Assembly: GCF_000473265.1 (NCBI RefSeq)
Contig: NZ_KI421511.1
Location: forward strand, 248,001 to 312,000
Reading direction: 5' to 3'
From: Amycolatopsis thermoflava N1165
GTDB lineage: Bacteria; Actinomycetota; Actinomycetes; Mycobacteriales; Pseudonocardiaceae
Length of the DNA stretch: 64,000 bases
Shown here: piece by piece, positions 58,206-64,000 of the stretch
How the letters are laid out: every line of letters starts with the position of its first letter
How positions within the stretch are numbered: the first letter of the stretch is position 1
Notes under the pieces: generated by a model
Database searches by the model: none
What the model was told of the DNA's origin: nothing
The model's input: only the letters and a program-made list of their open reading frames with translations
Position numbers and translations under genes: made by a program

Positions 58206-58652
58206 ATGGCTCGCATTCCGGTTTCGCAGACCCACCTCACCCCCGTCGTCCTGGGCGTCGTCCGCATCGTGGTCGGACTGTTGTTCGCCTTCCACGGGCT
58301 GCAGGGGTTCGGCGCGTTCGGCGGCATCGACGGACAGGGCGGCGCCGCGCCGCTCGGGGCGTGGCCGGCCTGGTGGGCGAGCGTCATCGAGCTGGCAGGC
58401 GGGGTGCTGGTGCTGCTCGGCCTCGGCACCCGTGGCGCGGCGCTGATCTGCTCCGGCGCGATGGCCTACGCCTACTTCTCCGTGCACCAGCCGCTGGCCC
58501 TGCTGCCGCTGCAGAACATGGGCGAGACCGCGGCCCTGTACGCGTGGGTGTTCCTGCTGATCGCGGTCGCCGGGCCGGGCCGGTTCGCGCTGAGCAGCCT
58601 GCTGCGCCGCCGCGCGGCCGAGCGGGTGGAGCGCGTCCCGGCCGGGGTGTGA
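58206..58652 (+). CDS. DoxX-family membrane protein
   Basis: A 148-residue protein with four helices: VVLGVVRIVVGLLFAFHGLQ, ASVIELAGGVLVLLGLGTRG, AMAYAYFSVHQPL and LYAWVFLLIAVAG. This is the DoxX pattern. Members act in thiosulfate or redox-linked membrane functions in some bacteria, but in actinobacteria the role is unclear. ATG at 58206 with GGAGGAAGG upstream. It converges on the DMT transporter with a 1-bp gap. Confidence 0.88.
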   Translation: MARIPVSQTHLTPVVLGVVRIVVGLLFAFHGLQGFGAFGGIDGQGGAAPLGAWPAWWASVIELAGGVLVLLGLGTRGAALICSGAMAYAYFSVHQPLALLPLQNMGETAALYAWVFLLIAVAGPGRFALSSLLRRRAAERVERVPAGV

Positions 58653-58653
58653 G

Positions 58654-59520
58654 TCAAGCGGGCTGCGGGGCCGGGTCCTCGTCGCGCAGCAGCGGCGACC
58701 CGGCCAGCAGCACGGTGCACCCGGCCAGACCGCCGGCGGCCACCAGTTCCAGCGCGATCCACGGCCCGCCGCGGACGTGCTCCCCGAACACCAGCAGACC
58801 CCAGCCCAGCGCGACGAGCGGGTTGGCCAGGACGAGCCCGGGCTGGGCGGCGACGAGCCGCCCGGCCCGGAGTGCGGTCTGCAGCAGGAAGAACCCGGCA
58901 GGCCCGGCGACGAGCATCGCGTAGGTCTGCCACGCCTTGAACAACCCCGGCACGCCGCCCGCTGTGAGCGCCGCGGTCACCCCGGCCATGAGGACCGCGG
59001 TGAACCCGAACCACAGCCCCGCCGCGGCGCCGAGGAACGCCGCGCTGTGGGTGGTCTCGTCCCGTTTGCCCGCAACGAACAGCACGCCCACACAGGTGAT
59101 CGTCACGGCGCAGCCGAGCAGCCACTCCAGCGCGGAGACGCCCCGGGCGTCCCCACCGCCGGGGGCGAGCGCGAACAGCAACAGCCCGACGGAGACGGCC
59201 ATCCCGACCGCGGCGACCCAGTCCCGGATCCCGAGGCGGGTGCGGAAGACCAGCCCCGCCAGGACGAGCGTGACCGCCAGCTCGGACACCATGATCGGCT
59301 GGATGAGGACGATCGGCCCGGTCGCGAGCGCCGCCGCCTGCAACACGAGCCCGGTGAGCATGACGACGACCCCCGCGACCCACACCGGGGTCCTGACGAG
59401 CCCCTTGAGCGCGCCGACGTCGAGGTCGCTGCCCTGCTGCCTCCGCGCCCCGGCCCGCTGCAGGACGGCACCCGCGGCATTCGCGACGGCGGCGAGCACC
59501 GCCAGCAGCACGGTCAGCAC
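58654..59520 (-). CDS. DMT (EamA-like) transporter
   Basis: A 288-residue ten-helix protein. It shows the internal duplication of the DMT superfamily: PIVLIQPIMVSELAVTLVLA in the first half and PGLVLANPLVALGWGLLVFG in the second. It resembles NIPA/EamA carriers. The substrate is unknown. The GTG at 59520 was chosen because the longer frame is an arginine/proline leader encoded by repeats. Confidence 0.85.
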   Translation of the reverse strand: MLTVLLAVLAAVANAAGAVLQRAGARRQQGSDLDVGALKGLVRTPVWVAGVVVMLTGLVLQAAALATGPIVLIQPIMVSELAVTLVLAGLVFRTRLGIRDWVAAVGMAVSVGLLLFALAPGGGDARGVSALEWLLGCAVTITCVGVLFVAGKRDETTHSAAFLGAAAGLWFGFTAVLMAGVTAALTAGGVPGLFKAWQTYAMLVAGPAGFFLLQTALRAGRLVAAQPGLVLANPLVALGWGLLVFGEHVRGGPWIALELVAAGGLAGCTVLLAGSPLLRDEDPAPQPA

Positions 59521-59559
59521 AACATCACGGTGACACGGGCGCGAGTGGCGCGCACGGCA

Positions 59560-60060
59560 GCGGGTGCGGGCGGGTGAGCTGCGCAGAGGGGCCCGGGGGA
59601 GCTGGGGGAGGGGTGGCGGGAAGGGATGGTGGGGCGGTGCCGCAGGTGCCGCCGGAGGCGGCGGGCCGCGACGGCGAGGGCGGCGGGAAGGCCCGCGAGG
59701 GTGCGAGGGCTGTGAGGGCTGTGAGGGCGTGGGTCGGGCAGGCGCGCGAGGGCGGCGGGCCGCGAGGCCGGTGATGCGGCGGGTTCGCGGCGGTGCCGCG
59801 GATGCCGCCGGAGGCGGCGGGCCGCGAGGGTTCGGGTTGCGGTAGGCAGGCCCGCGAGGGCGAGAGCCGCGAAGGCGGCGCGCCGCGACGGCGCCGGGCC
59901 GTGAGAGTGCGAGGGCGGTGGCGGTGCGGCGAGGGTGCGGGTCGCGGTAGGCAGGCCCGCGAGGGCGAGAGCCGCGAGGGCGCCGAGCCGCGTGGGCGCG
60001 AGCGCTGCGGCGGTGCCGCGGGAGTGCGGGGGCGGGCAGGCCGCAAGTTCCGGCCACGGG
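59560..60060. repeat. GC-rich repeat region, non-coding
   Basis: Direct repeats of 39 bp at 59839-59877 and 59944-59982 (one mismatch) and of 37 bp at 59635-59671 and 59791-59827 (two mismatches) lie in a background of CCGCGAGGG-type units. Open frames on both strands are arginine/proline/alanine-only and are not believable genes. The gap 59521-60093 holds no other feature. Confidence 0.75.
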
Positions 60061-60093
60061 CGGGCCTGGCTGTGGTTGGAGGAATCAGGCCCG

Positions 60094-61080
60094 TCAGCCG
60101 CCCAGTTGTGTGGCGCTCAGTGTGTTCAGCACGCGCTCCGGCCCGATGCCCACGGCCTCCGCGCGCACCGTCCCGTTTCCGAGCCAGTCCAGCTGCCCCG
60201 GCGCGTGGGCGTCCGTGTCGATGGTGAACACGCAGCCGATCCCGGCGGCCATCGCGAGCAGGTCGTCGGGCGGGTCCATGCGTTCCGGGCGGCAGTTGAT
60301 CTCCACCGCGGTCCCACTCTCACGACAGGCCTCGAACACCCGCTCGGCGTCGAACTGCGACTGGGGGCGTCCGCGGCCCATCACCATCCGCCCCGTGCAG
60401 TGCCCCAAGACGTCGACCAGCGGGTTCCGCACCGCCGCCAGCATCCGCTCGGTCATCGGCTCCGACGGCATCCGCAGCTTCGAGTGCACGCTCGCCACCA
60501 CCACGTCCAGCCGCTCCAGCAGGTCGTCGCGCTGGTCGAGCGAACCGTCCTCGAGGATGTCGACCTCGATGCCCGTCAGGATCCGGAACGGCGCGAGCTT
60601 CTCGTTCAGCTCCGCCACCACGTCGAGCTGCCGCAGCAGCCGCTCGGCCGACAGCCCGTTCGCCACCGTCAGCCGCGGCGAGTGATCCGTCAGCGCGATC
60701 CACTCGTGCCCCAGCGCCCGCGCTGCCTCGGCCATCTCCTCGATCGGGCTGCCGCCGTCCGACCAGTCCGAATGGGTGTGGCAGTCGCCCTTCAACTCAC
60801 CCCGCAGCCCCGACCGGTCCGGCTCCGGGGCCTCCGCGAGCAGTTTCGCCAGGTAGTCCGGCTGCTCGCCGGCGCACGCCTGCTCCACCACCTGCGCGGT
60901 CGCCGGACCGATGCCCGGCAGCGCCTTCAGGGTGCCGAGCCGGACCCGCTCGGCCAGCTCGTCCGGCGGCAACCCCGCCACCACGGCCGCCGCGCGCCGG
61001 AACGCCCGCACCCGGTAGGTCGGCGCGCCCGCGCGCTCCAGCTCGAACGCGATCTGCCGCAAAGCCTGTGCCGGGTCCAC
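60094..61080 (-). CDS. HhH-PHP protein (PolX-like without polymerase core)
   Basis: A 328-residue protein. The N-terminal part (about 1-95) has a helix-hairpin-helix, LKALPGIGPATAQVVEQA, which binds DNA. The C-terminal PHP domain begins GDCHTHSDWSDGG and has LTDHSPR, TGIEVDILEDG, VVASVHSKL, LGHCTGRM and TDAHAPGQL, the full set of His/Asp metal ligands. In PolX these flank a DNA polymerase; here the polymerase palm is shortened or missing. It is likely a metal-dependent phosphoesterase or 3'-5' nuclease in repair. GTG start at 61080. Confidence 0.88.
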   Translation of the reverse strand: MDPAQALRQIAFELERAGAPTYRVRAFRRAAAVVAGLPPDELAERVRLGTLKALPGIGPATAQVVEQACAGEQPDYLAKLLAEAPEPDRSGLRGELKGDCHTHSDWSDGGSPIEEMAEAARALGHEWIALTDHSPRLTVANGLSAERLLRQLDVVAELNEKLAPFRILTGIEVDILEDGSLDQRDDLLERLDVVVASVHSKLRMPSEPMTERMLAAVRNPLVDVLGHCTGRMVMGRGRPQSQFDAERVFEACRESGTAVEINCRPERMDPPDDLLAMAAGIGCVFTIDTDAHAPGQLDWLGNGTVRAEAVGIGPERVLNTLSATQLGG

Positions 61081-61117
61081 GACACCACACCTACCGCGCC
61101 GCGGCGCGGTTCGCACG

Positions 61118-61627
61118 TCAGGCGCCGGTGACCCCGTCGACGCCCTCGCGCAGGAAGTCGGCGTGCCCGTTGTGCCGGGCGTACTCGTGGATCATGTGCA
61201 GCATCACCGCGCGCAGCGACACGTCGGCGCCCCAGCGCGGCGAGTGCACGACGAGGTCGAGCGACTCGGCCGCCGCCTCGATGCGCCGGGCGTGCTCGAC
61301 CTCGGCCTGCCACGCCGCGAACGCCTCCGACCGCGTGGACTCCCGCGCGTCGTAGGCCACCTGGAAATCGCCCTCGTCCGACCACACCAGCGGCAGCTCC
61401 GCCTCCCCGTTGATCGTCCGCCGGAACCACGCGCGCTCCACCTCGGCCATGTGCCGCACCAGCCCGAGCAGCGACAGCGTCGACGGCGGCATGGACTGCT
61501 TGCGCAGGTCCGCATCGGACAGTCCGTCGCACCTCCAGGCCAGCGTGGCGCGGTGGTAGTCGAGGTGGGCGCGCAACAGTTCGCGCTCACCGCCGACGGT
61601 CGGGATCCCGGGACGTTCGGTGGGCAT
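61118..61627 (-). CDS. DinB-family (DUF664) protein
   Basis: A 169-residue four-helix protein. Metal-binding histidines: LLGLVRHMAEVERAWF and MLHMIHEYARHNGHADFLRE, with the first in AHLDYHRATLAW. This is the DUF664/DinB_2 pattern and resembles bacillithiol/mycothiol transferases. Acts in the cytoplasm on an unknown electrophile. ATG at 61627. Confidence 0.88.
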   Translation of the reverse strand: MPTERPGIPTVGGERELLRAHLDYHRATLAWRCDGLSDADLRKQSMPPSTLSLLGLVRHMAEVERAWFRRTINGEAELPLVWSDEGDFQVAYDARESTRSEAFAAWQAEVEHARRIEAAAESLDLVVHSPRWGADVSLRAVMLHMIHEYARHNGHADFLREGVDGVTGA

Positions 61628-61642
61628 GACGCGGAAGCGTAC

Positions 61643-63055
61643 CTACCGGCGCGGCACCTTGATCCCGTACTGCGCGATCTTGCGGTACACCGTGGCGCGG
61701 CTCATGCCCAGCATCGACGCCACCTGCGCGGCCGTCGTGCCCGGTTTGGTCAGGCAGCGCACGATTTCGTCGCGCTCCACGGCCTCCATCCGCGTCAGGC
61801 GGCGGCCGGGGCTGGTGAACACCTCCGGCGGCAGGTGCCGGGTGTCGACGACATCAGCCCGCGACACGGCCTCGCGCACCACCTGCCGCAGCTGGCGGAC
61901 GTTGCCCGGCCACGGGTAGGCCGTCAGCGCCCGCGAGGCGGCCGGCGTGAAGGTGACCGGGCGGCCGCGGCTCTCCCGCGCGAAGTGCCCGGCCAGCGGG
62001 AGGACGTCGTCCGGCCGGTACCGCAGCGCCGGCACCTCGACGACAGTGTCGACCAGGGCCCGCAGCGCGTCCGGCACGCCCGCGTGGTCGGCGGCCGTCA
62101 ACACGAACCCTCCGCGCGCCGAGGCGAACAGCGCGGCCAGCTCCTCCGCGGCGTAGGCGGGCAGCGCGTCGGCGCCGGAGAGGATCACGCACGTGTCGGC
62201 CTTGCCCACCTCCGGCGTCCACAGCGCGAGCCACGACGCCGCGTCCTGCGGCGCGGGCGGCCGGGCGTTGAGGACGCGTTCCCGCGGGCGCACCGACCGG
62301 CGGGCCATCGACGCCAGCGCGGCCTTCCCGCTGCCCGGCTCGCCGGTCACGCACACCACACGGCCGTGCTCCATGGCCGTGCGGGCTTCGGCGAGCGCGT
62401 CGGACCAGGCGCCGGACAGGTTCGCCGCGACGTCGGGCAGCCGGTCGGAGTAGACGTGGAAGACCTCGCCACGCGGACTGGGCGGCGCGAGGTGGCCGTG
62501 CGACCGGGCGAGCATCAGCGCGGCCGTGTTGCCCGCCGCGGCCTGGGCCAGCGCCAGCAGCAGTTCCTTCGACGACCTCGACCATGTGGTGAGGTTGACG
62601 CTGCCGATCAACCGGTTCGTGCCCGGCTCCAGCACCGGCGCGGCGGCGCAGGTGTAGCCCCACAGGCCCGTGCAGTAGTGCTCCTCGGCGGACACCAGTG
62701 ACGGGGCGCGGTCGGCCAGCGCGAGGCCGAGCCCGTTGGTGCCGGCGTCGCGCTCCGCGTAGGAGAAGCCCGGTGCCAGGTGGACCCGGTCCAGCGAACG
62801 GAGGATGGTGCTGTCGTCGCACAGCCGGCTCAGCACCAGGCCGTCACTGTCGGTCAGCATCAGGCTGACCGGTTCGTTGGCCAGGGTCGTGTGCAGGCCG
62901 GAGAGCACCTCCTGGCCGCACTCGAAGAACAGCGAATCGTGGTCGACGGTGCCGGTGAACGCCGGCCGCACCGTCTCCGGTGACACCCCGTACTGCCTGC
63001 TGCGCTGCCAGGACGCGGCCAGCCGGGGCGGCAGGACCGCCCGCTGATCCACCAT
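61643..63055 (-). CDS. AcoR/MimR-like regulator with degenerate AAA+ domain
   Basis: A 470-residue regulator from the ATG at 63055. Order: N-terminal region (1-55), GAF-like sensor (about 60-195; FSYAERDAGTNGLGLAL is the AcoR-type motif), AAA+ domain (about 210-385; Walker A TGEPGSGKAAL, Walker B reads CVILSGADAL without Asp-Glu) and a C-terminal Fis-type helix-turn-helix (TTAAQVASMLGMSRATVYRK). The sigma54-contact GAFTGA loop is missing. Divergent from the amidohydrolase gene, it likely activates that operon, which in mycobacteria includes propane-monooxygenase genes. Confidence 0.88.
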   Translation of the reverse strand: MVDQRAVLPPRLAASWQRSRQYGVSPETVRPAFTGTVDHDSLFFECGQEVLSGLHTTLANEPVSLMLTDSDGLVLSRLCDDSTILRSLDRVHLAPGFSYAERDAGTNGLGLALADRAPSLVSAEEHYCTGLWGYTCAAAPVLEPGTNRLIGSVNLTTWSRSSKELLLALAQAAAGNTAALMLARSHGHLAPPSPRGEVFHVYSDRLPDVAANLSGAWSDALAEARTAMEHGRVVCVTGEPGSGKAALASMARRSVRPRERVLNARPPAPQDAASWLALWTPEVGKADTCVILSGADALPAYAAEELAALFASARGGFVLTAADHAGVPDALRALVDTVVEVPALRYRPDDVLPLAGHFARESRGRPVTFTPAASRALTAYPWPGNVRQLRQVVREAVSRADVVDTRHLPPEVFTSPGRRLTRMEAVERDEIVRCLTKPGTTAAQVASMLGMSRATVYRKIAQYGIKVPRR

Positions 63056-63130
63056 CGGCGACCTCCCGTCCGCATCGTTGCGTCTTCCGGCGAGGCTACC
63101 GCGCCGCGCCGGACAGGCAGGTCGTCCGAC

Positions 63131-63147
63131 TGTCTCATATTGAGACT
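63131..63147. promoter_or_regulatory. Regulator-site palindrome TGTCTCATATTGAGACT
   Basis: Perfect arms GTCTCA/TGAGAC (63132-63137 and 63141-63146) with a 3-base centre, in the 175-bp divergent promoter. It matches the form of upstream activating sites of AcoR-type regulators and is the likely binding site for the neighbouring regulator. Confidence 0.6.
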
Positions 63148-63230
63148 CCACCGGGGCCCGCCGCGGCGTCCGGCTACCTACCGTCACCGGTGCACGTGCC
63201 ACGGTCGCCACGTCGGAAGGACCCGGACTG

Positions 63231-64000
63231 ATGTACACCAAGGACGGCGAAAGCTACTTCATCGTCGACGCCCACATCGCGCTGTGGGACGCCCGCCCGG
63301 AGAACCAGCGCAACATCCACGGCAAGCAGTTCATCGACTGCTTCTACGACTACCACCGCAACCTCAGCCCGGAGTCCGAGGTGTGGCCCTACGAGGACTA
63401 CCTCTACCAGGGCGGCGCGCGCCTGATGAAGGACCTGTTCGAAGACGGCTACGTCGACCACGCCATCTTCCAGCCCGCCCACCTCGGCGCCTTCTACGAG
63501 CGCGGCTTCGGCCAGACCGAGGAAGCCTTCGCCCTCACCCAGGCCCACCCGGACAAGCTGACCTACAACCACTTCTGGGACCCGCGCTTCGAGCAGGCCG
63601 GGCTGGACCAGCTGCGCCGCGACGCGGAACGCTTCGGCCTCAAGGGCGTCAAGCTCTACACCGCCGAATGGCAGGGCGACTCCCGCGGGTACAAACTGGA
63701 CGATCCGTGGTCCTACAAGTACCTGGAAGCCGCGCAGGAACTGGGGATCCGCAACATCCACGTCCACAAGGGACCGACGATCCGGCCGCTGGACCGGGAC
63801 GCCTTCGACGTCGCCGACATCGACAAGGTCGCCACCGACTTCCCCGACCTGAACTTCGTCGTCGAGCACTGCGGACTGCCGCGGCTGGAGGACTTCTGCT
63901 GGATCGCCACGCAGGAACCCAACGTCCACGCCGGACTCGCGGTCGCGATCCCGTTCATCCACACCCGGCCACGGTACTTCGCGCAGATCATCGGCGAACT
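63231..64000 (+). CDS. Amidohydrolase of the propane-monooxygenase cluster type, 3' end off window
   Basis: At least 256 residues, running off the right edge. It begins YFIVDAHIALWD, the amidohydrolase_2 first strand, though only one of the usual two histidines of HxH is present. Then AIFQPAHLGAFYERGFG, GLKGVKLYTAEWQGDSRGY, IRNIHVHKGPT and FVVEHCGLPRLEDF, which carries the later metal histidines. In mycobacteria and rhodococci near relatives sit in the mim/prm propane-monooxygenase operons. ATG at 63231 follows GGAAGG. The reaction is not established. Confidence 0.9.
   Translation, partial: MYTKDGESYFIVDAHIALWDARPENQRNIHGKQFIDCFYDYHRNLSPESEVWPYEDYLYQGGARLMKDLFEDGYVDHAIFQPAHLGAFYERGFGQTEEAFALTQAHPDKLTYNHFWDPRFEQAGLDQLRRDAERFGLKGVKLYTAEWQGDSRGYKLDDPWSYKYLEAAQELGIRNIHVHKGPTIRPLDRDAFDVADIDKVATDFPDLNFVVEHCGLPRLEDFCWIATQEPNVHAGLAVAIPFIHTRPRYFAQIIGE

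Noticed and set aside
59564..60057. Arg/Ala/Pro-rich open frames on both strands
   Set aside because: Low-complexity products of the repeat region, with no ribosome sites or conserved motifs.
63056..63230. Sigma54 promoter for the amidohydrolase operon
   Set aside because: No GG-N10-GC element was seen at a suitable distance, and actinobacteria generally lack sigma54.

Overview
High-GC actinobacterial DNA. Abundant GTG/TTG starts, 4-bp stop/start overlaps, a SufSU-type Fe-S operon, LCP and GT87-type envelope proteins, a possible mycothiol-linked metal protein and many acyl-CoA enzymes suggest a Pseudonocardiaceae-like actinomycete, plausibly Amycolatopsis. The genus is inferred, not proven. 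No rRNA, tRNA or CRISPR was seen.

Layout. 1-1805: end of an Fe-S cluster assembly operon (sufS, sufU, sufT). 1908-2348: IS481-type remnant. 2389-8921: lipoprotein, EAL/GGDEF-type protein, dGTPase, a 630-bp gap with two long palindromes, ABC-F ATPase, small HTH protein. 8908-16355: GT87-like membrane protein, ABC exporter, SIS protein, hydrolase, LCP protein, unknown protein, GNAT. 16271-16700: the GNAT gene tail repeated in tandem. 16956-19270: degenerate PAS-GGDEF-EAL protein and peroxiredoxin. 19473-25046: P450 and nrdAB; NrdB carries the residue signature of class Ic (Mn/Fe) R2 proteins, and a pair of NrdR-like boxes lies upstream. 25073-34090: seven-gene acyl-CoA carboxylase/dehydrogenase operon with an AtuA-like protein, closed by a TetR gene and headed by a palindromic operator. 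34182-35063: small gene whose tail is also repeated. 35064-36268: divergent MarR/nitroreductase pair. 36272-39287: nucleobase island (NCS1 permease, IPNS-like oxygenase, yeast-type cytosine deaminase) with a 22-residue Cys-rich microprotein on the opposite strand. 39297-49768: epoxide hydrolase, two TetR genes, three SDRs, MaoC, three acyl-CoA dehydrogenases and an APH-like kinase; the kinase plus dehydrogenase pair resembles a split ACAD10/11 or LvaA/LvaC system. 49798-59520: membrane proteins, aldo/keto reductase, a single-chain biotin-dependent acyl-CoA carboxylase, GT87 protein, thioesterase, DoxX, DMT transporter. 60094-63055: HhH-PHP protein, DinB protein, AcoR/MimR-like regulator. 63231-end: amidohydrolase of the type found next to propane-monooxygenase genes, suggesting a diiron monooxygenase cluster beyond the right edge.

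How it fits together. Most of 25-55 kb looks like catabolism of branched, hydroxylated or long-chain acyl-CoAs. Distinct palindromes link parts of it: one TetR-type site occurs both at a TetR/SDR divergent promoter and upstream of a fabG-like gene about 8.6 kb away. Several intergenic regions hold degenerate tandem repeats, two of which are copies of the preceding gene's 3' end including its stop codon.
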